Shown: in pieces, positions 27,142 to 36,792 of the stretch
How positions within the stretch are numbered: position 1 is the stretch's first letter
Layout: the number at the start of each line of letters is the position of its first letter
Assembly (NCBI RefSeq): GCF_002807685.1
Contig: NZ_PEAX01000003.1
Location: forward strand, 186,001-250,000
Direction of reading: 5' to 3'
From: Neoalteromonas flava
GTDB taxonomy: Bacteria; Pseudomonadota; Gammaproteobacteria; Enterobacterales; Alteromonadaceae
DNA: 64,000 bases
Position numbers and translations under genes: made by a program
Notes under the pieces: generated by a model
Told to the model about the DNA's origin: nothing
Databases searched by the model: none
Seen by the model: only the letters and a program-made list of their open reading frames with translations

Positions 27142-28296
27142 ATGAATCTTATCGTATTAAATGAATCTATTGAGTGTGAGTGGTTCGACAAAGTTGATAA
27201 GCGCTGTGCTATCACACCGGTAAGTGTGAAAGCACTCATTCGCCTTGGAATTGAGGTGAGTTTGCAAGCCGGTTCGGGAGAAAAGGCTGGGTATGTGGAT
27301 GAGGACTACCTCGCTGCTGGTGCAGAGGTTTTTACTAATCCAGGACGCGCACTGAGTACTGCCGATGTGTTTCTTACCGTGAACCCGCCAACCACCAACG
27401 CAATTGCATTGGTACCGCAAAATTGCATCGTCATAGGGCACCTAGATCCCTTTTTCCAAGAACCGCTGGTCAAAGCTATCGCTACGCGTGGTTTAACAGC
27501 TATATCGGTTGAAATGATCCCGCGCTCGTCACGCGCGCAGAAAATGGACGCACTGAGCTCGCAAGCAAGTCTGGCTGGTTATGTCATGATGCTACAAGCG
27601 GCTAATCAATATGCGTCTATCCTGCCCATGATGATGACTCCATCGGGCACTATTAAACCTGCCAAGGTATTTATCATTGGTGCCGGCGTTGCGGGCCTAC
27701 AGGCGATTGCTACCGCGCGTCGCATGGGAGCCAGCGTGTTGGCCTACGATACGCGCGATGTAGTTGCTGAGCAGGTTGAGTCACTCGGCGCAAAGTTTCT
27801 CAAGATCGACATTGGTGAATCCGGTCAGACCAAAGACGGCTACGCCAATGAACTAACGGAAGAGCAAAAACAGCGTCAAGCCGATGGACAAAAGGCAGCA
27901 ATTATTGACGCTGATATCGTGATCACCACTGCGCAACTGTTTGGGCGCCGTCCGCCGCGTTTGATCAGTGCTGATGTTGTCAAGCAAATGCGCCCCGGCA
28001 GCATTATTGTCGATATGGCTGCGCAATCGGGTGGCAACGTTGAAGGATCGGTTACTGGTGAGACAGTCATTCAACAGGGGGTGAAAATTATCGGTAACGG
28101 CGATTGGGCGCAGCAGGTAGCCAAAGCAGCGACTGATATGTACGCAAACAATTTGCTCAATCTTATTGACGAGTTCTTTAACGCAGATAGCAAAAATCTA
28201 GAGATTAATTTCGAGGATGAAATTATCCGCGGCTGTGTGGTTACCCATGCAGGTGCTATTTGCAATGACATGTTAACCAAGGCGTATTCGGAGTAA
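27142..28296 (+). CDS. pntA: NAD(P) transhydrogenase subunit alpha, part 1
   Basis: 384 residues of the alanine dehydrogenase/PNT type, containing the NAD(H)-binding domain I of proton-translocating transhydrogenase. The dinucleotide motif is VFIIGAGVAGLQAIATA (about 178-194); conserved segments include AITPVSVKALI, VEMIPRSSRAQKMD and RPGSIIVDMAAQSGGN. ATG 27142 has GGAGG five bases upstream, preferred over an in-frame GTG at 27121. It lacks the membrane helices of the E. coli-type alpha chain, which are here encoded by the next gene, so this is the three-polypeptide form. Hydride transfer to NADP is coupled to proton flow through PntAB and PntB. Confidence 0.93.
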   Translation: MNLIVLNESIECEWFDKVDKRCAITPVSVKALIRLGIEVSLQAGSGEKAGYVDEDYLAAGAEVFTNPGRALSTADVFLTVNPPTTNAIALVPQNCIVIGHLDPFFQEPLVKAIATRGLTAISVEMIPRSSRAQKMDALSSQASLAGYVMMLQAANQYASILPMMMTPSGTIKPAKVFIIGAGVAGLQAIATARRMGASVLAYDTRDVVAEQVESLGAKFLKIDIGESGQTKDGYANELTEEQKQRQADGQKAAIIDADIVITTAQLFGRRPPRLISADVVKQMRPGSIIVDMAAQSGGNVEGSVTGETVIQQGVKIIGNGDWAQQVAKAATDMYANNLLNLIDEFFNADSKNLEINFEDEIIRGCVVTHAGAICNDMLTKAYSE

Positions 28297-28302
28297 ATCA
28301 CT

Positions 28303-28596
28303 ATGACCATGATCTATCTACTTTTTATAGTCGTGCTCGCTGCGTTTCTGGGTTTTGAGTTGATCCGTAAAGTACCAGCAACATTGCACACACCGCTTAT
28401 GTCGGGGGCTAACGCAATATCCGGTATTACCTTGGTTGGTGCGATGGTCTCTGCTGGAGCAGAACAGCAATGGCTAACCACAGTTTTAGGCACTGCGGCA
28501 GTAACCTTAGCGACCATCAATGTGGTCGGCGGCTATCTGGTCACTGATCGTATGCTAGGCATGTTCAAAAAAAAGACGTCGGGAGATAAGCCATGA
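28303..28596 (+). CDS. pntAB: NAD(P) transhydrogenase subunit alpha, part 2 (membrane)
   Basis: 97 residues with three membrane helices (about 3-22, 40-58, 66-88) and the conserved loop TPLMSGANAISGI. This is the membrane half of the alpha subunit, separate as in other three-gene pnt operons. It starts six bases after pntA and its stop overlaps the pntB ATG (ATGA). Confidence 0.92.
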   Translation: MTMIYLLFIVVLAAFLGFELIRKVPATLHTPLMSGANAISGITLVGAMVSAGAEQQWLTTVLGTAAVTLATINVVGGYLVTDRMLGMFKKKTSGDKP

Positions 28597-29981
28597 GTAC
28601 ATCTATTTTGCTCGTAAATGCAGCTTATATTCTTGCTGCCATCCTATTCATTTTAGGGTTAAAGCTGCTTAGTCACCCGGCTTCTGCACGCAAAGGCAAC
28701 GGGGTATCGGCCCTTGGTATGCTATTAGCCGTTGTCGTAACCTTATTGGACCAAAACATCATTAGCTATCACTACATCGTTGGTGGCATGCTGCTTGGTG
28801 CTGCGATCGGCGCATGGGCAGCACGTACTGTACAGATGACGGCAATGCCACAAATGGTGTCATTGTTCAATGGTTTTGGTGGCGCAGCGTCCTTGCTGTT
28901 AGCGTGGGCCGTAGTCAATGAGTTTGCTGTGAGTGGTGAACATTCCAATGCTATTTTCTTGCTTGTTTCATTACTTTTTACGTTGATTGTTGGAGCCATT
29001 ACTTTCTCAGGTTCGCTTATTGCTTGGGCTAAGTTAGGAGAAAAAATAACGACTAAAGCCGTCGTATTTACTGGACTGCGAGAACTTAGCTTATTGCACC
29101 TATTGGGGATGCTAATTCTGGGTTACCTTTTTGTGGTAGAACCACATAATCCGCTTTGGTTATGGTTGATTATTGGAGTAGCGCTGAGCTTTGGTTTTTG
29201 GGCCACAATTTCAATAGGTGGCGCTGATATGCCGGTGGTTATCGCCTTACTCAATAGTTACTCTGGGATTGCAGCAGCGTCTGCTGGGCTTGCCGTCAAC
29301 AATACGATCCTAATTGTGACGGGTTTATTGGTAGGTGCATCTGGGCTTATTCTAACTAACATCATGTGTAAAGCGATGAATCGCTCATTGATGAATGTTC
29401 TGTTGTCAGGTTTTGCCACTCCAGTTGAAAGTAGTGCACAGATAGAGGGGGAGATCAGGCCCTTATCGGCACAAGATGCTTATTATGTGTTAGAAGCTGC
29501 TCAATCAGTACTGGTTGTGCCAGGCTATGGTATGGCCGTTGCCCAAGCTCAGCATGCGGTGCGTGAACTTCAGATATTGCTGGAAGACAATGGCGCCAAT
29601 GTGGAATATGCCATTCATCCAGTGGCGGGCCGGATGCCGGGGCATATGAATGTTCTGCTAGCCGAGGCGGATGTACCTTATGATCAACTCATGGAAATGG
29701 ATGATGTTAATCCACGCATGCAAAACTATGATGTGGTCATTGTGATCGGGGCGAATGATGTAGTAAATCCGGCTGCAAAAGAGATGCAAGGTAGTCCAAT
29801 ATACGGTATGCCGGTCATTGAAGCGTATCGTGCAAAGACGGTTTTCGTGCTCAAACGTTCGGCCAATGCGGGCTTTGCTGGTGTGGACAATCCTTTGTTC
29901 TTTAAAGAGAACACGCGGATGATTTTGGGCGATGCTAAAGAGTCTATCAATACAATGGTGAAGGCATTTAGTGACGACTAG
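28593..29981 (+). CDS. pntB: NAD(P) transhydrogenase subunit beta
   Basis: 462 residues: about eight or nine membrane helices in residues 5-265, then the NADP(H)-binding domain III (about 285-462). Recognisable segments are NGFGGAASLLLAW, SYSGIAAASAGLA, VVPGYGMAVAQAQHA (the NADP-binding loop), HPVAGRMPGHMNVLLAEA and KRSANAGFAGVDNPLF. It forms the proton channel with PntAB and supplies NADPH using the proton gradient. Start overlaps the previous stop by 4 bases. A strong bidirectional terminator lies 50 bases after the stop. Confidence 0.94.
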   Translation: MSTSILLVNAAYILAAILFILGLKLLSHPASARKGNGVSALGMLLAVVVTLLDQNIISYHYIVGGMLLGAAIGAWAARTVQMTAMPQMVSLFNGFGGAASLLLAWAVVNEFAVSGEHSNAIFLLVSLLFTLIVGAITFSGSLIAWAKLGEKITTKAVVFTGLRELSLLHLLGMLILGYLFVVEPHNPLWLWLIIGVALSFGFWATISIGGADMPVVIALLNSYSGIAAASAGLAVNNTILIVTGLLVGASGLILTNIMCKAMNRSLMNVLLSGFATPVESSAQIEGEIRPLSAQDAYYVLEAAQSVLVVPGYGMAVAQAQHAVRELQILLEDNGANVEYAIHPVAGRMPGHMNVLLAEADVPYDQLMEMDDVNPRMQNYDVVIVIGANDVVNPAAKEMQGSPIYGMPVIEAYRAKTVFVLKRSANAGFAGVDNPLFFKENTRMILGDAKESINTMVKAFSDD

Positions 29982-30032
29982 TTAGCCATCGCAAATAATC
30001 GTTGTGTGGCAAAAAACTTCCAGCGGTGAAGT

Positions 30033-30063
30033 AAAAAGCACGCTTTTTATCGCGTGCTTTTTT
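30033..30063 (+). terminator. Bidirectional rho-independent terminator
   Basis: An inverted repeat AAAAAGCACGC (30033-30043) and GCGTGCTTTTTT (30052-30063) with a T run on the right and an A run on the left. It lies between pntB and the convergent permease gene ending at 30093, so it can end transcripts from both sides. Confidence 0.92.
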
Positions 30064-30092
30064 AATGCATTATTTAAACCCAGTGAATTCCG

Positions 30093-31316
30093 TCAAAGGG
30101 TTCGCGTCGCCGTTGCTGGGGCTATTCCAGCAGCTCTGGTGGCTGGTCCAAAGACCGCTAATTGACCAACAATGAGCAGGCTCACAATTCCGACCGGAAT
30201 ATAGAACCAATCCAACGGTGTTAGGTTAAACCAATCCACCAAGAGCAAATTTAGGCCGATGGTTAGCAACGTGCCCAGGGCAACACCACATAAGCTAATT
30301 AGTCCATTTTCCAGCATGAAGTAGCGTTTAATGGCGCCTTTGCTGGCCCCTAGTGCGCGCTTGGTACCGATTTGCTTGATCCGCTTTTGCACACTAAAGC
30401 TCGCCAGACCAACGATGCCAAGGGCAGTTATCAAGGTTAAGCAGATGATCACTGTGAGCAAGATCTTGATCATGGCATTGTGTTGGCGATAACTGTTTTC
30501 ACGGGTTTCGGTTAACGTGCTCAAGTTGCGAATAATTCGTCCAGATGCTCGATTTGCAAGTAACTCCTCGACTTCAGGCATTAACTTGTCTCGCAATCCA
30601 TCTTCGCTGCGGATCAAATAGCGAACTGACTGAAACCCAAGGTTTTCCGGAGATAGCATCGCGTTTTCAAGGTTGTTCCAGCCAACCCAAGGCGCTTGTA
30701 ATTGATCGACCACGCCAATCACGGTCATCGGTTCGTCATCGCCAATATAAACGATTTGTCCAATCGCAGCGTCAACCGACTCAAACAGGCTCTCGGCCAA
30801 TGCTTGCGTAATAATAACTGACTCTGGCCAATCTGGCTGGGAGGGCCCGCGCCAACGAACTTCATTGGTGTTGAAGTTACGTCCGGCAACCAATTCCAGA
30901 TCCAAGGTTTCTAAACCGTGCTCATCGACCATGTAAACGGCAGTGCCAGTACCTTCAATATCGGCGCCAGGTTCAGTTGCTAACGACATAGACCAACCAC
31001 CACCACTGATAGGGATTGCGTTTAATTGAATTGCGTTAATAACGCCAGGCAGAGCGCGTAGTGCCAACAAGTCTTCAATGGCGGTTGCTTTAGCATCATA
31101 ATCGCTGCCGTAACCGGTGCTGGTAATGTAAAAAGTATTCGCTTCGTCCAGTCCGCTGGCGCGTTGCATCATTTTGTCGCGTTCAAGAACGATAGATACG
31201 CTGTTGATCACAATGGTCATGGTGACTGCGATTTGCAAAGCGATTAAAATTGCACCGACTTTATTGCGCATCAGTGCTCGCCACATGGGCCCTAATTCTA
31301 AATGTGAGATATTCAT
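30093..31316 (-). CDS. ABC transporter permease, MacB-like (second)
   Basis: 407 residues: a membrane helix near 22-43, a MacB-type periplasmic core domain (about 50-270), then three FtsX helices (about 285-310, 335-362, 370-392). The EXXK-like region FSVQKRIKQIGTKRALGASK is typical. This is the last gene of a leftward operon of adaptor, ATPase and two permeases. The two permeases share the fold but little sequence, so the exporter is probably a heterodimer. The substrate is unknown; similar systems export peptides, antibiotics or lipoproteins. Confidence 0.85.
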   Translation of the reverse strand: MNISHLELGPMWRALMRNKVGAILIALQIAVTMTIVINSVSIVLERDKMMQRASGLDEANTFYITSTGYGSDYDAKATAIEDLLALRALPGVINAIQLNAIPISGGGWSMSLATEPGADIEGTGTAVYMVDEHGLETLDLELVAGRNFNTNEVRWRGPSQPDWPESVIITQALAESLFESVDAAIGQIVYIGDDEPMTVIGVVDQLQAPWVGWNNLENAMLSPENLGFQSVRYLIRSEDGLRDKLMPEVEELLANRASGRIIRNLSTLTETRENSYRQHNAMIKILLTVIICLTLITALGIVGLASFSVQKRIKQIGTKRALGASKGAIKRYFMLENGLISLCGVALGTLLTIGLNLLLVDWFNLTPLDWFYIPVGIVSLLIVGQLAVFGPATRAAGIAPATATRTL

Positions 31317-31328
31317 AAACCGGCCTCG

Positions 31329-32639
31329 TTAAGATTTAAGTTGTGCAGCGGGTTGCACTTGGCACGCTCGCCAAGTGGGATAAACCCCGGCGAGAATGCT
31401 GCTAATAAGTGCTAGTAGGAAGGCAAAGCCGACCATGGTGAAATCAAGCTTGACCAAATTGCGCATGAAATCGCCGTATAACAATTTGATCCCTTCTAAG
31501 CCGACATACGCAAACAGCAAACCCAGAAAGCCGCCGAGTATACCTATGCACGCAGTTTCAATAATGTGTTGCACGAAGATGTCTTGCTGTGATGCGCCTA
31601 TGGCTCGACGCAAGCCAATTTCTGGCGACTTACGACTGAATTTGGCGAGCAATAAGCCGACAGTATTGACCAAGCAGACGAATAAAAACATAAAGGCTAG
31701 CCACAACATGATTTGTGCATCGTCAGCAACAACCTCTTCGTTTTCTAGCCACTCCATGACATTTGACAAGCGGTTATTGAGTGGGCGTTCAAACCGACCT
31801 AATAGTTTTTGTTCTTCAACATAGCTGTTGAGAAAGGTCATGTAGGCATTTTTATCCTGTTCAGTTGGTAACTCCGCCCAAAACTGATAGTTAACACATT
31901 CTGAATTTAAGAACGCCTGGAAACCTTCACCTTCGGGAGACTTCCAGCAATTAGTGTTGCCGCCAGTGCCTAACTCCAAGGCTTGCTTAAAGTAGAAGGG
32001 CATGAAGACGTCTTCAATATCATTAAAGGCACCAACAGTGACGTCATAGAATCGCGGCACGGGTTGCCAATCATTTAGTACGCCGACAACCTGAAAGTTA
32101 TTGTCAGCGATGCGTATTGTGCGTCCAATCGAATTTTCACCACCAAATACGCGTTCATTCAACGCTTTACTCAGTACGACGACGTAGCTGCCATTTTCAT
32201 CATCACTTGCAGACCAGCCATTGCCATACAGAAACGGCGTGTCGAACATAGCAAAGAAGTCAGCATAACTTAGGCGCAATGAGCCCATAAACGGGCGAAC
32301 ATCGGGGTCTTGCGGTTCAATTACCGCGCCAGAGCTAGCGGTTGCAGTTTGGCGAAAGGCAGCCTTGGCTTGCATTAAATTAATAGCGTCGCGAAAAGTC
32401 ACTTGATCAGGTGGCTCGTTGGGTTCGCGAGCGGGTTGATGGGGGCTCCAACTGTCTAACTGGACATAATACAACTGGTCACTTTTGTGCGGGATCGGGT
32501 TGGATGACATCAAGTAATTGACTGTCACTACTGATACGCTGGCACCAATACCCAACGCAATAGCAATGACCATCAGCGAGCTTAAAATTGGGTTACGTCG
32601 CATGCTGGCAAAGCCAAGCCGGAGGTAGTAAGTAAACAT
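31329..32639 (-). CDS. ABC transporter permease, MacB-like (first)
   Basis: 436 residues with the same layout: N-terminal helix about 19-42 (preceded by LGFASMRRNPILSS), periplasmic core to about residue 310, three C-terminal helices. The coupling segment SPEIGLRRAIGASQQDIF is the classic MacB-family motif. The frame is open to 32711 within the ATPase gene, but ATG 32639 has GGAG nine bases upstream and gives the proper N-terminus. It lies 12 bases before the second permease gene. Confidence 0.86.
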   Translation of the reverse strand: MFTYYLRLGFASMRRNPILSSLMVIAIALGIGASVSVVTVNYLMSSNPIPHKSDQLYYVQLDSWSPHQPAREPNEPPDQVTFRDAINLMQAKAAFRQTATASSGAVIEPQDPDVRPFMGSLRLSYADFFAMFDTPFLYGNGWSASDDENGSYVVVLSKALNERVFGGENSIGRTIRIADNNFQVVGVLNDWQPVPRFYDVTVGAFNDIEDVFMPFYFKQALELGTGGNTNCWKSPEGEGFQAFLNSECVNYQFWAELPTEQDKNAYMTFLNSYVEEQKLLGRFERPLNNRLSNVMEWLENEEVVADDAQIMLWLAFMFLFVCLVNTVGLLLAKFSRKSPEIGLRRAIGASQQDIFVQHIIETACIGILGGFLGLLFAYVGLEGIKLLYGDFMRNLVKLDFTMVGFAFLLALISSILAGVYPTWRACQVQPAAQLKS

Positions 32640-32649
32640 AGTCGAACTC

Positions 32650-33351
32650 CTAAACCGCAATTTTAGTGGCCATGGCTTCTTCGGCCATGCCTTCGCTAAC
32701 GCGACCGTCACGCACGAAAATATTACGTTTAGCCTGCTGAGCCAAATGTGGATCGTGGGTGACCATCACAATAGTGGTGCCCGATTGATTGATTTCATTG
32801 AGCAGTTGCATAACGGATTGCGCCATCTTGGTATCTAAATTCCCGGTCGGTTCATCGGCGAGCAGAAAGCGTGGCTCGCCAGCGAGTGCTCGGGCAATCG
32901 CGACCCGTTGCTGTTGTCCACCAGACAACTGTGATGGCAAATGCTTCATGCGTTTTGCCAGACCAACCATTTCCAAGCTATTTTCAATACGCTTTTTTCG
33001 CTCCGCACTAGAAAACCGCCGATAGCGCAGAGGCACATCAACATTATCGAATAAATTGAGCTCTGGAATGAGGTTGAAATTCTGAAAAATAAAGCCGATT
33101 TTTTCGTTACGGACTCGGCTGCGCTGCTTGTCGGATAAGTGGGTTACATCTTGTCCATCCAAGGTATAACTGCCGCCATTGAAGGTCTCTAATAATCCAG
33201 CAATATTCAAAAAAGTGGTTTTGCCGGAGCCCGACGGCCCGGTAACTGCAACAAAGTCGCCTTCATCTACAGTGAGATTAAAATCTCTCAACGCATGGGT
33301 TTGCACGCTATCGGTAATAAATGTTTTGGTTAGGTTGTGCATGGTTAACAT
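32650..33351 (-). CDS. ABC transporter ATP-binding protein, MacB/LolD-like
   Basis: 233 residues, one ABC domain: Walker [14 protein letters not shown] (37-49), signature [15 protein letters not shown], Walker [13 protein letters not shown], and switch histidine in MVTHDPHLA. The class is that of MacB, LolD and related type VII exporters that use the force on a periplasmic adaptor. It is placed between the adaptor and permease genes in the same direction with gaps of 10-22 bases. Confidence 0.9.
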   Translation of the reverse strand: MLTMHNLTKTFITDSVQTHALRDFNLTVDEGDFVAVTGPSGSGKTTFLNIAGLLETFNGGSYTLDGQDVTHLSDKQRSRVRNEKIGFIFQNFNLIPELNLFDNVDVPLRYRRFSSAERKKRIENSLEMVGLAKRMKHLPSQLSGGQQQRVAIARALAGEPRFLLADEPTGNLDTKMAQSVMQLLNEINQSGTTIVMVTHDPHLAQQAKRNIFVRDGRVSEGMAEEAMATKIAV

Positions 33352-33373
33352 AAGTGTTCCTTGTCGCTTGCTT

Positions 33374-34672
33374 TTATTGGGTGATCAGCACAGTGTCTGC
33401 GCCGTTAAATTGGTCTGTGGATGAAATGATTATTTGGTCGCCAGCGTTGAGTCCGTGCGCGATTTCAACGTCAGATAAACTGCGTGCGCCGGTGCCTATC
33501 ACGACTTTTCTGGCAATATTATCGTCGACTTTATAGGCAATCTTGCCGGCCCCCGATTCTAAGAACTGCCCACGTTTTACCAATAAAACGTCGGGCTTAT
33601 TTTCCATTAATATGCGCGTAGTAAGACGCTGATTCTGGCGCAAACCGGTCGGTTTTTCGACGCTGTTGCCAGTTTCATCGGTGGCGGTAAATCGCACCCG
33701 TCCAGTGACTTGATTGTTTTCAATTTCAGGTGAAATAGTCACTAGCTGCGCAGGGTGCGACGTACCATTGATAGAAACTGTGGCGGGCATGCCAATCGCG
33801 AGGTCATCGGCGTAACTTTCGGGAATATCGACCTCTAGTTCAAATTCGGTAAGGTCAACGACGCTAAGCAAAACCTGATTGTCGGCGACTTGGTTCTTTT
33901 GCTCGACGGCTAAATTACCCACGATGCCATTCACCGGAGAGAGGACCTTGAGTTCGTTGACTTGGCGCTCTAAGTCTTGGACCAATAAGCGCTGGCGGTC
34001 AACGATTAGCTCTCGACTACGGATCTCAAAAGCTAGGCTTTCAGCATCAAGTTCTGCGTCCTGTACCGCGTGCTGATGCACCAGTTGCGCGTTTTGTAGG
34101 TCATCGTTCGCTTTTTCATGGTCGATGGAGCTTATGGATTGGGTCGCAAACGCTTTATCGGCACGGCGCTTTTCACGATCCGCAGCGATAAGTGCAACCT
34201 TCGCTATGTCAACCGACTTTTGATTTTCCAACATGGCTTTTTTAGCGCTGATCCGCTCGCGTGAGAGTGCAGTCTCATTTTCTTCGAGCACTGCGCGTTC
34301 CTGACTCAGTTGATTAGTCAACTCTGGGCTCTCTATTACTGCCAAGGTTTGACCGAGCATGACGTTGTCGCCAGCCTCAACTAGTAAAGTAATTGTACCG
34401 GAAGCCGGGCTATATAATGTTGGGCTGACAGCCGCTACAACACGCCCTTGTACGGAAAGGTCACGTTGCAAGTCGCCACGAGTCACTGTGGCTATACGCA
34501 GGCGGTCGAGCGGCACTGAAGCACCCGATTGACTCCACGCACTTACGGCAGGGGATAGGTAATACAAAGCACCAATTACGGCTAACCCCGAGGCTAGCGC
34601 AATAGTCCAGGTGTTCTTTTTGCGTTTCGGCGCAAGTACTTCATCCTGCGCGCTGGTATCTTCAATTTTCAT
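33374..34672 (-). CDS. Periplasmic adaptor (HlyD/MacA-like membrane fusion protein)
   Basis: 432 residues: one N-terminal membrane anchor (about 23-42), a biotinyl-lipoyl-like half (TLYSPASGTITLLVEAGD), a long coiled-coil hairpin (about 120-225), the second lipoyl half (VLSPVNGIVGNLAVEQ), and beta-barrel plus membrane-proximal domains to the end. It would bridge the inner-membrane ABC exporter to an outer-membrane TolC-like channel, which is not encoded here. It is the first gene of the leftward operon. Confidence 0.9.
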   Translation of the reverse strand: MKIEDTSAQDEVLAPKRKKNTWTIALASGLAVIGALYYLSPAVSAWSQSGASVPLDRLRIATVTRGDLQRDLSVQGRVVAAVSPTLYSPASGTITLLVEAGDNVMLGQTLAVIESPELTNQLSQERAVLEENETALSRERISAKKAMLENQKSVDIAKVALIAADREKRRADKAFATQSISSIDHEKANDDLQNAQLVHQHAVQDAELDAESLAFEIRSRELIVDRQRLLVQDLERQVNELKVLSPVNGIVGNLAVEQKNQVADNQVLLSVVDLTEFELEVDIPESYADDLAIGMPATVSINGTSHPAQLVTISPEIENNQVTGRVRFTATDETGNSVEKPTGLRQNQRLTTRILMENKPDVLLVKRGQFLESGAGKIAYKVDDNIARKVVIGTGARSLSDVEIAHGLNAGDQIIISSTDQFNGADTVLITQ

Positions 34673-35018
34673 TTAACTGACCTGAAATTAACAATCACAA
34701 GCTAAGTCGAAGATAAAGCGCGAAAAGTTTAAACCGGAAGAAATTAAAATTAAGTTGTACGGTTGATAGCGTCCTTAATCACTTTTTTTGTGCAGTAAAA
34801 ATTGCTTCTGAAATGAGTTCATATTAATCTTCACGCCAGTAGCCGTATGGCTATGCAGTAAGCAAAAAGCACAGGGAAAGTGAAAAATATCGAGTCAATT
34901 GGCTCGAGGAGTTCAGGAATGTCCATTCCATAAATCTCATCACCTTGTCATCTCTGTTTAATCTTGCTTGGAAGTATAAGTTGGCAGATTTTGCCATTAG
35001 ACAAATGTGGAAGTCGTA
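34673..35018. other. Intergenic region between divergent genes
   Basis: About 345 bases between the leftward adaptor gene and the rightward lipoprotein gene. It is AT-rich. A small inverted repeat TAGCC-gtat-GGCTA lies at 34850-34863. No clear promoter or regulator-binding palindrome could be picked out. Confidence 0.45.
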
Positions 35019-35729
35019 GTGCGTTTAACAAATTTCTTTAGAAAAATTTCAATCATTTTAGTTATCAGTTTCTTAATGGCAGGGTGTGCGGCAAACCGAC
35101 AACCTCACATTGCTCTCGATACAAATCAATTAGCCGATACCAACAAAGTTTTTGGGGTTTTGGTTCAATACCCAGAGAAGGCGGCAACGACTCACATTTA
35201 TGGTGCTAGCTGTTTGCTTTGCTATGGTGTGGCGGCCGCAATGACATCAAAGCTTGATGATCATCTGGAATCACAAGTTTCTACGGAAGAGTTAGCTAGT
35301 TTAAAGGATCTTGTATTTACCCGATATTTTGAAAAAGCAACTAATAAAGACAACGTTTACTGGGTAGAACTCAATGGACGGCTGGATAATTTACCAAAGT
35401 TTAAGAAAACCCAAGGCTATGCTAATCGAGACTTTCGCTCTCTCAGGGGCAAGCTTGGAGTGGATGTTTTAGTAGTTTTACAAGTAGACGAGCATGGGGC
35501 TTTTAGAAGCTTTAGCGGGTATATTCCCAATGGAGACCCTAAGGGCTATATCAAGGGTACTTTATATGCAGTCGATTTGCGGTCTAATGCTTATGTCCAT
35601 TATTTGCCTTTTTCACAGTATGTGCAGCCTGAGGGTTACTGGGATGAGCCACCCACTTTCCCGAGTGTAACAACCTCTTATTATCAGGCCGTAGAAAACA
35701 TCAAAATGCAGATTGAAAAAAACTTATAG
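35019..35729 (+). CDS. Lipoprotein of unknown function
   Basis: 236 residues with a lipoprotein signal: basic start, hydrophobic stretch, and lipobox LMAGC with C23. The residue after Cys is Ala, so outer-membrane sorting is likely. The mature part has a CLLCYG cysteine pair and a region LRGKLGVDVLVVLQVDEHGAF that may form a strand-helix unit like those of CsgG-associated lipoproteins, but I cannot assign a family. The frame opens at GTG 35007; GTG 35019 with GGAAG five bases upstream is more likely. It precedes a second lipoprotein gene by 9 bases. Confidence 0.7.
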   Translation: MRLTNFFRKISIILVISFLMAGCAANRQPHIALDTNQLADTNKVFGVLVQYPEKAATTHIYGASCLLCYGVAAAMTSKLDDHLESQVSTEELASLKDLVFTRYFEKATNKDNVYWVELNGRLDNLPKFKKTQGYANRDFRSLRGKLGVDVLVVLQVDEHGAFRSFSGYIPNGDPKGYIKGTLYAVDLRSNAYVHYLPFSQYVQPEGYWDEPPTFPSVTTSYYQAVENIKMQIEKNL

Positions 35730-35738
35730 GTTAATAGT

Positions 35739-36650
35739 GTGAAGTACTGGTTAGTTTTTGGCTTGCTGCTTGTTGTCGCGGGATGTGGCAGTACTCCTGT
35801 TAGAGATGGCTATGCACACCACATTAATTTACTCAACTCATCGTCCCTTAACACTAAGGCTTTGAACTTGCAGTTTATAGACGTTGATAAGATTGATGTA
35901 CGCGGAGTCTATGATAAAAATGATACGGTGGGTGATAGTACTGTCTTGTATCAAGGTGGAGCTGGAGTGGTTGGCTTAATCGCCCAAGTAGGGATCCATT
36001 CGGCGATGGTCAATTCACAGCGTAATAAACGCTTGGACGCCGCCCAGAAGGCTGCCAACGACGCAATTGCGCCATTGATACAGGAAGTATCAGATATGTC
36101 CTTATTGGGATTGGTGTCACCGTCGCTGCAAAATGCTTTTCAAACAACACAGCACGGTGAACCTACCATCACTCTTGAGCCTATCTTTTACAGTTCACAA
36201 GACATGCAGCGCTTGTCGTTGAACATGATTGTTTCGTTAACACAAGTGAATTCTGCGAAACCCAACGCCAGAAAGGTTTTATATCGTAACTTAGTTAAAG
36301 TACATGCACCCGTAACCGATGGGCTGTTTGACCAACGTGCCAACAAGGTAGATAAATCATTATTAGAGAGAACGTCGGCGGCTATTTTGAATACTGCAAT
36401 TAAAATAGCTGTCGATGATATTTCAGGTAAGTTTTCCGAGGTTAACGGTTCTGATAGGAGTTTTGTTTTCAAAGACGGTGAAGCAAACAGGATTATTCGT
36501 GGCGTAAAGGTGGCAGAACGCTGTGGTTTCGATGTTATACGAAATTTGCATCAATGGTATGTCGCAATTCCAAGTAAGCACGAAGCATATGATCAAAATA
36601 AACTGTGGTATTCAGACTTTATTTGTCAGACTGCTAATACTGCTTCATGA
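35739..36650 (+). CDS. Lipoprotein of unknown function (second of pair)
   Basis: 303 residues starting at GTG with the lipobox VAGCG (C16). A glycine-rich hydrophobic stretch (about residues 70-90, YQGGAGVVGLIAQVG) may insert in or lie on a membrane. The rest is mixed alpha/beta with no motif known to me and no catalytic signature. It is close behind the first lipoprotein gene and probably cotranscribed. A role in the cell envelope is likely, but nothing more can be stated. Confidence 0.7.
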   Translation: MKYWLVFGLLLVVAGCGSTPVRDGYAHHINLLNSSSLNTKALNLQFIDVDKIDVRGVYDKNDTVGDSTVLYQGGAGVVGLIAQVGIHSAMVNSQRNKRLDAAQKAANDAIAPLIQEVSDMSLLGLVSPSLQNAFQTTQHGEPTITLEPIFYSSQDMQRLSLNMIVSLTQVNSAKPNARKVLYRNLVKVHAPVTDGLFDQRANKVDKSLLERTSAAILNTAIKIAVDDISGKFSEVNGSDRSFVFKDGEANRIIRGVKVAERCGFDVIRNLHQWYVAIPSKHEAYDQNKLWYSDFICQTANTAS

Positions 36651-36792
36651 CCAGATGTTGCGGTTGCTATTGCGTTAGTTTCATTCAACAGGGTTGGATT
36701 AGTTATACCGCAATATAAGTAAGCGCAGAAACTTACAGCTTTTAGTCGGAATAAAACTGCTATCATAATGATATGAATAGTAAACGTTACGA

